Below, in pieces: positions 25,748-34,553 of a stretch of 64,000 nt of DNA. Under the pieces are notes generated by a model. It saw nothing but the letters and a program-made list of their open reading frames with translations, made no database searches and had not been told where the DNA came from. Origin of the DNA: Sporomusaceae bacterium (lineage in GTDB: Bacteria; Bacillota_C; Negativicutes; Sporomusales_B; UBA7701). The number at the start of each line of letters is the position of its first letter. The stretch's first letter is position 1. The DNA lies in assembly GCA_022839045.1 (NCBI GenBank), contig JALHDI010000022.1:5126-69125 (forward strand), in the 5' to 3' direction. A program made the translations under genes and the position numbers.

Positions 25748-26387
25748 AGCTTTCTTGCTTGAAGGCGCTGGGGCACAGTTCCTTCAGCGGACACTCCTCG
25801 CATCCTGGCCGGCGGGCTTTGCAGACTTTACGCCCGTGCCAGATGAGCCAGTGATGGGCGTCGCCCCAGTCGCGGCGCGGCACGACTTTCATCAGTCCCT
25901 CTTCTACCTGCTCGGGCGTCTTGCCCCTTGCCAGGCCCAGCCGGTTGGCGACCCGGAACACATGGGTGTCGACAGCGATGGCGGGCACGGCGAACAGTTG
26001 GCTGAGAAGGACGTTGGCGGTCTTGCGCCCCACCCCTGGGAGCCGCGTCAGGTCCTCGAAGCTGCCTGGGACCTCGCCGCCGTATTCTTGGAGTAGCATT
26101 GCGCAGGCGGCGATCAGGTTGCGCGCTTTGCCCCGGTAGAGCCCGCAGTCGCGGATGAGCTCCGCCAAGCCGTCCTCGCCGAGGGCGAGCATTTTGGCCG
26201 GTGTGTTGTAGGCGGGGAACAGGCGGGCGGTGATGATGTTGACCCGCGTGTCGGTGCACTGGGCGGAGAGGACGACCGCGACGAGCAGTTCGAAGGGCGA
26301 ACTGTATTCGAGGGCGGTGGTAGTGCCGCCGTATGTCGCCGCGAGGATGGCGAGGATGCGGTCGCGAGTCGTTTTGTTAGTGCGCAA
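25746..26387 (-). CDS. nth: Endonuclease III
   Basis: A 213-residue bifunctional DNA glycosylase/AP lyase that removes oxidised pyrimidines. The helix-hairpin-helix is LPGVGRKTANVLL with the catalytic lysine, and the catalytic aspartate is in AVDTHVFRVANRLGL. The C-terminal [4Fe-4S] ligands are CKARRPGCEECPLKELC (CX6CX2CX5C). Start chosen at the TTG nine bases after GGAGG. Two bases separate it from the MocA-like gene upstream, so it rides in the moeA-like/mocA-like operon. Confidence 0.95.
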   Translation of the reverse strand: MRTNKTTRDRILAILAATYGGTTTALEYSSPFELLVAVVLSAQCTDTRVNIITARLFPAYNTPAKMLALGEDGLAELIRDCGLYRGKARNLIAACAMLLQEYGGEVPGSFEDLTRLPGVGRKTANVLLSQLFAVPAIAVDTHVFRVANRLGLARGKTPEQVEEGLMKVVPRRDWGDAHHWLIWHGRKVCKARRPGCEECPLKELCPSAFKQES

Positions 26388-26389
26388 AG

Positions 26390-27001
26390 TCAATGGCCTC
26401 CAGGATGTATTGCGTCGTAAAGGCGTTTTATTTCTTCGTATTCGGCGGGGGTGTCGACATCGAAGAATACCGCCTCGTCGACGACCGCCACGGCGGTTAC
26501 CTGCTCGGGGTGGGCGGCGATGATCGCCCTGGCGCCGGCGTCGCCGGCGAGGGTCATGAGCTGCTGCCGCCAACGGTCCAGGTCGAACAGTACCGGGTTG
26601 CCGCGCCGCCCACCAGCTACGGGAGCGACGATGGACCCGCCGCCTTTTTGGAAGGCCGATGCCAGCGAATCGAGCAACGCCGGGGTGACGAGTGGCTGGT
26701 CGGCGAGCAGGAAAATTACCGCCCGGACGCCGGGGCTTACGGCTCTCAGGCCGGCCTGCAGCGAGCCCGCCTGTCCCGACCGCCAGTCCGGGTTGGGAAC
26801 CAGCCTGACCGGCAGTCCGGCGACGGCGGACGCGACGGCTTGCCGCCGCGAACCGGTGACCACTATCACTTCGTCGGCGACCGACCGGCAGGCGGCGGTG
26901 ACGACGTGCCACACCAGCGGCCGGCTGGCCAAGGGCAGGAGCTGCTTGGGCCGACCCATCCGCCGGGCCGCGCCGGCGGCGAGGACGACGGCGGCGATCA
27001 C
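26390..27001 (-). CDS. MocA/MobA-like molybdopterin nucleotidyltransferase
   Basis: A 203-residue NTP transferase with the nucleotide-binding motif VVLAAGAARRMGRPKQLLPL, the LLADQPLVTPALLD metal-binding aspartate segment, and GGRRGNPVLF. These match the MocA/YgfJ group that attaches CMP to molybdopterin for xanthine-dehydrogenase-type enzymes. The GTG start overlaps the stop of the upstream moeA-like gene (GTGA) and has no ribosome binding site of its own. A cytidylyltransferase here fits the molybdenum hydroxylase operon at 36962-40678. Confidence 0.85.
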   Translation of the reverse strand: MIAAVVLAAGAARRMGRPKQLLPLASRPLVWHVVTAACRSVADEVIVVTGSRRQAVASAVAGLPVRLVPNPDWRSGQAGSLQAGLRAVSPGVRAVIFLLADQPLVTPALLDSLASAFQKGGGSIVAPVAGGRRGNPVLFDLDRWRQQLMTLAGDAGARAIIAAHPEQVTAVAVVDEAVFFDVDTPAEYEEIKRLYDAIHPGGH

Positions 27002-28023
27002 GCTTTGCCGAAGGGGCAGTGGGGGTGAGCGCATTCCCGGCAGGACAGGCACAGGCCGCCGTAGCCGAGGGCGGCGACGTCCTCCTTCCGTAGCCTCTCC
27101 CTGGCCAATACCCGCGGCAGGATGAGGTCGAACACGGTGGTTTTGGAGTACATCCCGCAGGCCGGCATACCCATAACGGCGGCATCGCCCAGGTAGGCGA
27201 GCATAAACATGGCTCCGGGGAGGACCGGGCTGCCGTAGCTGACCACTTCGGCCCCGGTGGCGCGGATGGCGTCGGGGGTGACGTCGTCGGGGTCGACTGA
27301 CATGCCGCCCGAGGCGACGATGACTTCGGCCCCCTGGTCCCGGTGGGCGAGGATGGCCCGCTTTATCAGCTTCGGGTCGTCTGGCTGGTAGGATACGCCG
27401 AGCAGGGTCGCGCCGTACTGGGCCGTTTTGGCCGCGAACACCGGGGCGAAACGGTCCGCGATGCGCCCGTGAAACACTTCGTTGCCGGTGATGACGGCGG
27501 CTATCTTCAGGTTGCGCATCGGCAGCACGGAAACGACGCGTCCGGCCGCGGCGATTCTCTCCACCGCTTCCACCGTGGCCGCCTCCACGACAAGCGGCAC
27601 GACCTTGACGGAAGCCAGCAGATCGCCGGCTTTTACGGGGAGGTTGCTGTGGAGCGTGGAGAGGACGGCGTGTTCGACGCCGTTTATGGCTGTTACCAGT
27701 TCCCGGTCGACCTTGAGCAGGCCGGCGGCGGCGGCTTTGAGGTTGACCTTGCCTTCGGACGGCTCGGCCAGCGCGATGCCCGGCCCGGCCACCGCCCGGG
27801 CGATGCGGGTGACGGCCTCGTTTTCGTGCACCTGGCCGGCGGTGAGCTCGATGAGGTAGATGTGTTCTTTGCCGATGTTCTTCAGGTGAGGGATGTCCTC
27901 GGACCTTATGATGTGGCCTTTTTTGAAGGCCGGCCCTTTGTACTCACCAGGCACGATCTTGGTTATATCATGCCCCAGCACCATCCCGACCGCTTCTTCC
28001 ACCCGCACTTTTTTGATGGCCAT
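26998..28023 (-). CDS. MoeA/CinA-like molybdopterin-binding protein with Cys-rich tail
   Basis: A 341-residue protein. The N-terminal half (VEEAVGMVLGHDITKIVPGEYKG...) resembles the entry domain of MoeA-like proteins. The second half is a MoCF-binding domain with AAVITGNEVFHGRI, VIVASGGMSVDPDDVTPDAI and PVLPGAMFMLAYL. It ends in GLCLSCRECAHPHCPFGKA, a four-cysteine tail likely to bind a metal or Fe-S cluster. Such proteins accompany molybdenum hydroxylase maturation genes in clostridia. The start at 28023 is backed by GGTGGAG. Repeat copy C lies 38 bases upstream. Confidence 0.85.
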   Translation of the reverse strand: MAIKKVRVEEAVGMVLGHDITKIVPGEYKGPAFKKGHIIRSEDIPHLKNIGKEHIYLIELTAGQVHENEAVTRIARAVAGPGIALAEPSEGKVNLKAAAAGLLKVDRELVTAINGVEHAVLSTLHSNLPVKAGDLLASVKVVPLVVEAATVEAVERIAAAGRVVSVLPMRNLKIAAVITGNEVFHGRIADRFAPVFAAKTAQYGATLLGVSYQPDDPKLIKRAILAHRDQGAEVIVASGGMSVDPDDVTPDAIRATGAEVVSYGSPVLPGAMFMLAYLGDAAVMGMPACGMYSKTTVFDLILPRVLARERLRKEDVAALGYGGLCLSCRECAHPHCPFGKA

Positions 28024-28060
28024 CGTCTCCACCCCCGTAATGAACTAGAATAAGCCTTCA

Positions 28061-28180
28061 GACCGTTCAGAAACCCCCAGATGCAAGGCGGCTCCGAGGA
28101 CGCGACGCGACGCGTATACGCCGGTACGGCTAGCAAGCGCCCGCAGGAACAACGAGGCAGATGGGGGTTTATCAACGGTC
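28061..28180. repeat. Imperfect palindromic repeat, copy C
   Basis: The outer arms GACCGTTcagAAACCCCCAG and GGGGGTTTATCAACGGTC pair almost perfectly. The interior matches copy B: CGAGGACGCG, ACGCGTATACGCCGGTACGG, GCTAGCAAGCGCCCGCAGGA. It sits in the gap between the UPF0210 gene and the moeA-like gene. Confidence 0.8.
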
Positions 28181-28184
28181 GGAA

Positions 28185-28210
28185 AGGCCATTTTCGACAG
28201 AAAACGGCCT
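28185..28210 (-). terminator. Probable terminator between moeA-like and UPF0210 genes
   Basis: AGGCCATTTTC and GAAAACGGCCT form an 11-bp stem with one mismatch and a 4-base loop next to repeat C. On the minus strand only a short T run follows, so activity is uncertain. Confidence 0.45.
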
Positions 28211-28262
28211 CAACTTGTCCATATTTAAATTATAGGCTACCCTTTCGGGAAAGTAAAGGCGG

Positions 28263-29621
28263 CTAGTTGGTCATGCTGCGTACCGGGGCGGGGATGCGGC
28301 CGCCGCGGGCGATGAAGGCGTCGGCTTTGAAGCTGTTGACGGGGATTATCGGGCTGTGGCCGAGGAGGCCGCCGAATTCCACCCGGTCGCCGACCTTCTT
28401 GCCCGGCACAGGGATGATGCGCACCGCCGTGGTCTTGTTGTTGATCATGCCGATGGCCGCTTCGTCGGCGATGATGGCGGCGATGGTGGCCGCCGAGGTG
28501 TCGCCCGGCACGGCGATCATATCGAGTCCGACCGAGCAGACGCAGGTCATGGCTTCGAGCTTTTCCAGGGACAGGCTGCCGCGCTCGACGGCGGCGATCA
28601 TGCCGGCGTCCTCGCTCACGGGGATGAAGGCGCCGCTCAGGCCGCCCACGTAGGAGGAGGCCATTATGCCGCCCTTCTTGACGGCGTCGTTGAGCAGGGC
28701 GAGGGCCGCGGTGGTTCCGGGAGCGCCGCAGCTCTCCAGGCCCATTTCCTCGAGGATGTGGGCCACGCTGTCGCCAACCGCCGGCGTGGGCGCGAGCGAC
28801 AAGTCGATGATGCCGAAGGGCACGCCGAGGCGACGCGATGCCTCCTGGGCCACGAGCTGACCCACGCGGGTGATTTTGAACGCGGTCCGTTTGATCGTTT
28901 CGGCGACCGCGCCGAAGTCCTTGCCGCGCGCTTCTTCCAGCGCCCGTTTGACGACGCCTGGCCCGCTTACGCCGACGTTGACGGCCGTTTCGGCCTCGCC
29001 CACGCCGTGGAAGGCGCCGGCCATGAAGGGGTTGTCCTCGGGAACGTTAGCGAAGACGACAAGCTTGGCGCAGCCCAGAGCGTCGCGGTCGCGGGTCAGT
29101 TCGGCCGTCTCTTTGATGATCTGGCCCATTTCCCGCACGCAGTCCATGTTGATGCCGGCCTTGGTGGACGCGAGGTTCACCGAGGAGCATACGCGCTCGG
29201 TCGCGGCCAACGCGGTCGGGATGGAACGGATAAGGGTGCGGTCCCCCGTCGTATAGCCTTTTTCCACGAGGGCCGAAAAACCGCCGATGAAGTTGACGCC
29301 GACAGCCTTGGCGGCCGCATCCATGGCCTCGGCCACCGGCAGGTAGCTGTCGGTGCGGCAGCTCTCGGCGACGATGGCGATCGGCGTTACCGAGATGCGT
29401 TTGTTGATGATGGGAATGCCGTACTCGGCTTCGATGTCTTCGCCGGTCTGCACCAGCCGCTCGGCCGTCTTCGTGATTTTTTCGTAGATGTTGGCGCAGA
29501 AAGCCTTGATATCGGGATGGTTGCAGCCGCGCAGGCTGATCCCGAGGGTGATCGTGCGCACGTCGAGTTTATTTTCCTCGATCATCCGGTTGGTTTCGAG
29601 GATGTCCTGGACCGATAGCAT
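28263..29621 (-). CDS. UPF0210 (DUF711) protein
   Basis: A 452-residue protein of the UPF0210/DUF711 family, sometimes called PFL-family because of a glycyl-radical-like fold. It has [42 protein letters not shown] and [14 protein letters not shown], and ends in [21 protein letters not shown]. Length is standard. Biochemical function is unknown. The ATG follows GAAGGAGG. It is paired with the ACT-domain gene 28 bases upstream, a combination conserved in many Firmicutes, which suggests amino-acid-linked regulation. Confidence 0.92.
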   Translation of the reverse strand: MLSVQDILETNRMIEENKLDVRTITLGISLRGCNHPDIKAFCANIYEKITKTAERLVQTGEDIEAEYGIPIINKRISVTPIAIVAESCRTDSYLPVAEAMDAAAKAVGVNFIGGFSALVEKGYTTGDRTLIRSIPTALAATERVCSSVNLASTKAGINMDCVREMGQIIKETAELTRDRDALGCAKLVVFANVPEDNPFMAGAFHGVGEAETAVNVGVSGPGVVKRALEEARGKDFGAVAETIKRTAFKITRVGQLVAQEASRRLGVPFGIIDLSLAPTPAVGDSVAHILEEMGLESCGAPGTTAALALLNDAVKKGGIMASSYVGGLSGAFIPVSEDAGMIAAVERGSLSLEKLEAMTCVCSVGLDMIAVPGDTSAATIAAIIADEAAIGMINNKTTAVRIIPVPGKKVGDRVEFGGLLGHSPIIPVNSFKADAFIARGGRIPAPVRSMTN

Positions 29622-29649
29622 TGGCCGCCTCCTTCACCATGAGCCGAAA

Positions 29650-29919
29650 TTAGATACGGTGCATGGCCTTGAATATATCCTCGTGCTGCACCTTGATCTC
29701 GAGGCCCATGGCCTGTCCCTTTTCCTTGAAGATCTGCTGCAGATCCTTGAGGCTTATCGTCGCCCCGCTCATGTCGGCGATCATGACCATGTTGAAAAAG
29801 CCGTTGACGATGTTCTGGTTGATGTCGAGGATATTGACGTTGTTGGCCGCCAGCGTAGTGCTGGCCATGGCGACGATGCCGACCCTGTCCTGGCCGATGA
29901 TGGTTATAACGACTTTCAT
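29650..29919 (-). CDS. ACT domain protein (UPF0237)
   Basis: An 89-residue single ACT domain, MKVVITIIGQDRVGIVAMAS... with NNVNILDINQNIVNGFFNM and a C-terminal MGLEIKVQHEDIFKAMHRI. Stand-alone ACT proteins bind amino acids and regulate partners. It directly precedes the UPF0210 gene, its usual neighbour. The frame is open further upstream, but the ATG at 29919 preceded by GGTGGAG matches the family start. Confidence 0.9.
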   Translation of the reverse strand: MKVVITIIGQDRVGIVAMASTTLAANNVNILDINQNIVNGFFNMVMIADMSGATISLKDLQQIFKEKGQAMGLEIKVQHEDIFKAMHRI

Positions 29920-29951
29920 AAGACCACGCTCCACCCGCTCAAATAATAGTC

Positions 29952-29977
29952 CGCCAGGCAAAAACTTTTGTCTGGCG
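29952..29977 (-). terminator. Terminator after the Mo-hydroxylase operon
   Basis: CGCCAGGCAAAA and TTTTGTCTGGCG form a 12-bp stem with one G-U pair, between yqeC and the ACT gene. On the minus strand a moderately T-rich stretch follows. Confidence 0.6.
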
Positions 29978-30040
29978 GTTATAGTATTGACTAATATTAT
30001 ACCTTTTTTCGGCAAAAAACCAAGGGGTTGGCCGATGTTT

Positions 30041-30835
30041 CTATTTTCTGATAAAGGCGAATTCCTGCTGCCGGATACTGCCGACGACGACGCCGTCGAC
30101 GGCGGGGTGGCCGGCTCCGAGCACGGCGGCCGCCAAATCCTCCGCGGGGCGCATCGTCGCTCCCTCGGCCTTGTTGATGAAGGGGACGACGCGCGCCGCC
30201 GGCGGGCAGTTGTGGAGATAGCCTTGGGGGTGGAGCAGGATTCTGGCGACCATGACCGCCGTTATGTTTTTCCCCTCGGCGGTGCCGGCAAGCTCGGCCG
30301 CCCGCGCCGGCCGATGGACGCAGTCGGCGGCGAGCGGCCGGCCGACTGCGTCCGCGCCGATGACCGGGACGAGGAGTCGGGTGGCCGCCGGCACCACCGG
30401 GTCGTGGGGGAGATGGCCCTTGAGCGGCAAACCGGCCGAGCCGTCCCCTTCGACGATGAAACGGACGGCGGGGTATTCTCCGGCTAGCGTGTCGAGCCAT
30501 TCCGGCGCGAGGCCGGTCAGCTTGCGCTGGGCGCCGTCCGCCACCCCGCGGGCCACGGTCACCAGCGCCGGGCTGGGGCGCAGTTCTTCGACCGCCCGGC
30601 GGAATTCGGCCAGAGAGTTGACCAGTACGGCGCGGTGGCCTGCTCCCTCGGGCATGAACAGCTTGGCGGTGGCGGCGGCGAAGGCGGCAATCCCGGCGGC
30701 CTTGAGGCCGGCCACCAGGTAGTACATGAGGCTGGTTTTTCCGCCGCCGCCGATGAGGGTGACCAGCCCGGAAGGAGGCAGCGAGGCGAGAAGCTCGCGC
30801 CAGACCGGGTGCAGGCCGCCGTTATTCTTCGTCAT
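30041..30835 (-). CDS. yqeC: Selenium-dependent Mo-hydroxylase accessory protein YqeC
   Basis: A 264-residue P-loop protein: LVTLIGGGGKTSLMYYLVAGL, then ATAKLFMP, FIVEGDGSAGLPLKGHLPHDPVVP and PFINKAEGATMRPAEDLA. This is the signature of YqeC, which co-occurs with selenium-dependent molybdenum hydroxylases and is thought to act in their selenium-containing cofactor assembly. It is the last gene of the nine-gene minus-strand run starting with the hydroxylase subunits and overlaps the cyclase gene by 14 bases. Its presence suggests that the hydroxylase encoded at 36962-40678 is the selenium-dependent type. Confidence 0.85.
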   Translation of the reverse strand: MTKNNGGLHPVWRELLASLPPSGLVTLIGGGGKTSLMYYLVAGLKAAGIAAFAAATAKLFMPEGAGHRAVLVNSLAEFRRAVEELRPSPALVTVARGVADGAQRKLTGLAPEWLDTLAGEYPAVRFIVEGDGSAGLPLKGHLPHDPVVPAATRLLVPVIGADAVGRPLAADCVHRPARAAELAGTAEGKNITAVMVARILLHPQGYLHNCPPAARVVPFINKAEGATMRPAEDLAAAVLGAGHPAVDGVVVGSIRQQEFAFIRK

Positions 30836-31607
30836 AGGCGACGATGCGGCAGATCGACGATTCGCCGCCTTCGAACCGCCATGGATAGCAGCCGATTATC
30901 AGGCGCTTGCCGAGCACCTTCTCGATTTCGCCGCCGACATTCTCGGCGTGGATGATGTCGTAGGGGAAGAGGTCGATGTGCATGAGCTGGTAGTGGTCGG
31001 GCGGGAAGATGTCGTCGATGCCCTTGCCGTACTTCGCCCGGAAATATTGCTCGCACTCGGCCGCCTGCCGCGGGCACCATTCGCGGATCTTGGTGTTCAT
31101 GGGATGGTCGGCCGAGCCGGCGTCGACTCCCAGCCATTTGAATTTCATTTTCCGGCACCAGGCCGCGAATTCGCGGGTCGGGCCGGGATGCTTGACCATG
31201 TAGCGGACCTCGTCGGCGGCCGGCTGGTCCCAGGAGTATTTGTGGTAGCCGGTGTAAATGAGGAGGATGTCGCCCTCGCGGACGTCGGCCCGTTCCATGA
31301 TGTCCTTGGAGGTGTATATGCCGTAGTCCTCGGCGATGTCGCTGACGTCGACCACGACGCCGGGGCCGATTAGATCGGCGAGGGGGATGGCGGCGATGTC
31401 GCGGCCGTGGGTGCAGAAGTGGAGCGAGCCGTCCAGGTGGGTGCCGACATGGTTGGAGGTGGTGATGACCTGGCCGTTGGCGCCGTTGGAGGTCAGTCGC
31501 TTGAAGAATTTGATCTGCAGCGGCTCGTAGGTCGGCCACGGCGGCGTCAGATGGCTGAGTTTCTGCGTGAGGTCGTACATTTTCACTTTATCCCAGTTTT
31601 TGACCAT
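30822..31607 (-). CDS. Cyclase-family metal-dependent hydrolase
   Basis: A 261-residue protein of the cyclase family (kynurenine formamidase / isatin hydrolase relatives). The metal-binding motif is SNHVGTHLDGSLHF (HxGTHxDxxxH), with later LIYTGYHKYSW, WLGVDAGSADHP and HIDLFPYDIIHAENVGG. Family members hydrolyse amide or cyclic amide bonds with divalent metal. Located between a carbamoyltransferase-like trio and yqeC in one operon, it is a good candidate for the ring-opening or amide-cleaving step. The substrate cannot be told from sequence. Confidence 0.85.
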   Translation of the reverse strand: MVKNWDKVKMYDLTQKLSHLTPPWPTYEPLQIKFFKRLTSNGANGQVITTSNHVGTHLDGSLHFCTHGRDIAAIPLADLIGPGVVVDVSDIAEDYGIYTSKDIMERADVREGDILLIYTGYHKYSWDQPAADEVRYMVKHPGPTREFAAWCRKMKFKWLGVDAGSADHPMNTKIREWCPRQAAECEQYFRAKYGKGIDDIFPPDHYQLMHIDLFPYDIIHAENVGGEIEKVLGKRLIIGCYPWRFEGGESSICRIVAYDEE

Positions 31608-31646
31608 GAAGCTTCCCTCTCTTTTCCGTATATTTGTTCCGAGGCT

Positions 31647-33077
31647 TTATTGGTTCTTGATACGGTTGGCCAGGGCCAGCAGCGCTTTGTCGAAGCATTC
31701 GCGCGGCGGGCGGACGATTCCGGCCCCCACCTGCCCTATCCCGGCCTCGCGGTGGGCCATGCCGGTGTTAATGACCGGCAGCAGGCCGGCGGCTACCACG
31801 CGGCGGACGTCGATGGCGGTGGGCGTGCCGCGGAAGTTGAGGTTGGGGATGGTGTAGCTGGTGTTCTCGGCCAGGGTGATCTCGTACATCTTGGTGGTAT
31901 ATTCCAGCGCGTCGGCGGGAGTGCCGCCCACGAACTGGACGATGGCCGGCGCGCCGCCCATGGCGAAGCCGCCGATGCCGTAGGTTTCGGTGATGGCGCT
32001 GTCGCCGATGTCGGGGTTGGCGTCAGCCGCAGTGAAGCCGGGGAAGAGCAGCCCCTGCACCTGCTGGGCCGGCCCGGTGAACCAGGTGTTGCCGGGACAG
32101 CCGCTCACCCTTACGCCGAATTCCACGCCGTTGCGGCACATGGTGGTGACGACCGAGGAGCCTTCGATGCCGTGGGCGGCGTCCAGGGCCGCCTTGGCCG
32201 CCGGCATGGAGAGGTTGAGGAAGAAGTGGTCGTTGGAGTGCATGAATGCCAGCACCCGGGCGACGACTTCCGGAGCCAGGCCTGCTTTGGCCAGGCCTGG
32301 GGCGACGGTGCGGATGAAGAGGCTGGTGCCCGCCTTGTTGCGGTTGTGGCATTCGTCGCCCATATGGAGCGCCTGGGCGATCATTGTCCTGAGGTCGATG
32401 CCGCCGGTGACGGCGAGGGCGGCTTTGAGGGCGGGGGCAAGCTCGTCGCGCATCCAGCGCAGCCGGTCGATGACTTCGCCGCTGAAGGCGCCGTAACGCA
32501 GCACCTTGCCCAGTCCTTCGTTGAGGGTACAGTAGCTTCGGTTGCCGTGGGTGGCGTTCTCGATCACCCAGATGGGCATGGAAGGAGATACGATGCCGGC
32601 CATGGGGCCAACCGCGCCATGCTCGTGGCAGGGGGCGAAGGTTATTTTGCCCGAAGCGGCCAGGCCTTCGGCCTCTTCTTCGTCGGCGGCCAGGCCTTCG
32701 TAGATGAGAGCGCCGATGACCGCGCCGCGCATCGGGCCGGCCATCGCCTCCCAGGCGACCGGCGGACCGGCATGGAGGATGGTGGTGGGCGTCATGCCGG
32801 GAACGGCGTCTAAAGCGGCGAGGGCGACGTCGGTAAGCACCGGCCGTGCGGCAAGGACGGCGGCCACGGCGGCGGCGTTGGCCTCGTCGGTCGCCGGCCG
32901 GTCCTGCAGGGCGTCGAGGGCGGCGATGAGTTCGGGGCGTCCGCCTGCGGGCGGCCGCCAGTCGAGTTGAGCGACCGCGACCTTCTGGGCGGCGAGGTCG
33001 TCTTTGAACACTGGCGCCCCGATGTTTATGACGGAAAGTTTCTTGGCGAACAAATCGTTTATCGGTGACACTGTCAC
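31647..33077 (-). CDS. DUF1116 protein (YlbE/AllG-like)
   Basis: A 476-residue DUF1116 protein: LSVINIGAPVFKDDLAAQKVAVAQLDWRPP near the start, LHAGPPVAWEAMAGPMRGAVIGAL, MGDECHNRNKAGTSLFIR, VTTMCRNGVEFGVRVSGCPG. In E. coli the homologue YlbE works with FdrA and YlbF as an oxamate carbamoyltransferase that yields carbamoyl phosphate. All three homologues are consecutive here, and the start overlaps the fdrA-like stop by four bases. This supports a complex of the same type, though the natural substrate may differ. Confidence 0.88.
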   Translation of the reverse strand: MTVSPINDLFAKKLSVINIGAPVFKDDLAAQKVAVAQLDWRPPAGGRPELIAALDALQDRPATDEANAAAVAAVLAARPVLTDVALAALDAVPGMTPTTILHAGPPVAWEAMAGPMRGAVIGALIYEGLAADEEEAEGLAASGKITFAPCHEHGAVGPMAGIVSPSMPIWVIENATHGNRSYCTLNEGLGKVLRYGAFSGEVIDRLRWMRDELAPALKAALAVTGGIDLRTMIAQALHMGDECHNRNKAGTSLFIRTVAPGLAKAGLAPEVVARVLAFMHSNDHFFLNLSMPAAKAALDAAHGIEGSSVVTTMCRNGVEFGVRVSGCPGNTWFTGPAQQVQGLLFPGFTAADANPDIGDSAITETYGIGGFAMGGAPAIVQFVGGTPADALEYTTKMYEITLAENTSYTIPNLNFRGTPTAIDVRRVVAAGLLPVINTGMAHREAGIGQVGAGIVRPPRECFDKALLALANRIKNQ

Positions 33078-34552
33078 ACCTCCCGAGACACGACGGCGGC
33101 TGCCAGGTATGCGCCGCGTGCGTTGCTTTTCGCCAGTGTCGCTCCGGCCGCGGCCAGTTTGCCTTCCTGGTCGGCCTTGCCCTGGGGATCGGCGTCCGTC
33201 CCGCAGACATAGGCGATTACTTCGAGGTGGCGACCGGCGGCGCGGGCGATCTCCCGGGCCTCGACGACGGCCGGGGCGGTGACGCCCGCGGGGTCGGGGT
33301 GGGCGCCGTACCCCAGGACAATGTCGAGAAGGATGACGGCCACCGACGGATCGCGGGCGGCGTCGAGGATGTGGGGCAGGCGCAAGGACGGCTCGATCAT
33401 CGGGTGGGGGTTGCCCATGGTGTAGACGTCATCCCCCAGGTCGATGAAGACGTGCCCTTCGCCCGGCGCCATCTGGGCGGCCTCCTGGCAGAGGGTGCCG
33501 CCGCAGAAGAGGCCGCGGATGGCTTTCTGTTCGGGGGCGAGCTTGGCTCTCGCCACCGCCGCCATTGTCGCCAGTTTTTCGTGCCGGCAGGACACCGGCG
33601 CAGGTTTTTTCCCCGCGGCCAGTTCCACGGCCGCCCGGGCCGCTTCTTCCAGGGTGGCGGCAAAATAAGCTTCCTCCGCGCCGGCCGCTTTCGCGCCGCC
33701 GCCGAGGAAACAGATGACCACCGGCTTGGGGCAGGTCTTGATCGCCGCCACGATTTTGTCGGCCACCGCTGGTGCCGGCGGCTTGGAGATGAGGACGATG
33801 ACGGCTGTGGCCTCGTCTTCGCTCAAGGCCGCCAGGCAGTCGAGCATCATGATGCCGCCCACCGCCGCGCCGAGATCTCGTCCGCCGGTGCCGAGGACCT
33901 GCGAGACGCCGCCTCCCAGCCGGTCGATATGCACGGTCACTTCCTGGGTGCCCGTGCCCGACGCACCGACGATGCCGATGTTCCCCCGCCGCACGGCGTT
34001 GGCGAAACACAGGGCGACGCCGTTCACGATGGCGGTGCCGCAGTCGGGTCCCATTACCAGCAGGCCCTTTTCGTGGGCCGTTGTTTTCAATTCGATTTCG
34101 TCGGCCAGCGAAACGTTATCGCTGAACAGCATGACGTGAAGGCCGTTGCGGAGGGCGGCTCTGGCTTCGCGGGCCGCATACTCGCCCGGCACGGAGATGA
34201 CGGCGAGGTTGGCGTCCGGTAGATGGCGCACCGCGGTGTCCAGAGATGAGAAGGTGGTGGCGGCCTTTTTATCCTCGGCCCTCCTGGCCGCAGCCCCGGC
34301 GAACAGCGCCAGCGCCGCTGCGCAGGCCGCGTCGCCGTCCGCCCTGATGGCGACGATCAGATCGTCGGCGCCGCCGGCGTCCACCTCCGCGGTCAGCAGG
34401 CCGACCCCGGCCAGCAGGTCTTTGTTCATCGGGGTGGCCATCACGGCCACCGCTTCGGCCACACCGGGCAGGGCGGCCATCTTCTGGGTCAGCGCCATCA
34501 GCGTGACCGAGTCGTAATAGGTGTTTTTTCTTACCTCGACGTGAACAGTCAT
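33074..34552 (-). CDS. fdrA: FdrA-like acyl-CoA synthetase-fold protein
   Basis: A 492-residue protein with the succinyl-CoA-synthetase-like architecture of FdrA. It starts with VHVEVRKNTYYDSVTLMALTQKM and contains VMATPMNKDLLAG, LVMGPDCGTAIVNGVALCFAN, GIVGASGTGTQEVTVHIDRLGGGVSQVLGTGGRD-type glycine-rich loops and FIDLGDDVYTMGNPHPMIEPS. E. coli FdrA is a subunit of oxamate carbamoyltransferase. It is flanked by DUF2877 upstream (one base between the genes) and DUF1116 downstream (4-base overlap), the same trio as in the allantoin locus. The ATG has GGAGGAATGAC in front. Confidence 0.88.
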   Translation of the reverse strand: MTVHVEVRKNTYYDSVTLMALTQKMAALPGVAEAVAVMATPMNKDLLAGVGLLTAEVDAGGADDLIVAIRADGDAACAAALALFAGAAARRAEDKKAATTFSSLDTAVRHLPDANLAVISVPGEYAAREARAALRNGLHVMLFSDNVSLADEIELKTTAHEKGLLVMGPDCGTAIVNGVALCFANAVRRGNIGIVGASGTGTQEVTVHIDRLGGGVSQVLGTGGRDLGAAVGGIMMLDCLAALSEDEATAVIVLISKPPAPAVADKIVAAIKTCPKPVVICFLGGGAKAAGAEEAYFAATLEEAARAAVELAAGKKPAPVSCRHEKLATMAAVARAKLAPEQKAIRGLFCGGTLCQEAAQMAPGEGHVFIDLGDDVYTMGNPHPMIEPSLRLPHILDAARDPSVAVILLDIVLGYGAHPDPAGVTAPAVVEAREIARAAGRHLEVIAYVCGTDADPQGKADQEGKLAAAGATLAKSNARGAYLAAAVVSREV

Positions 34553-34553
34553 G

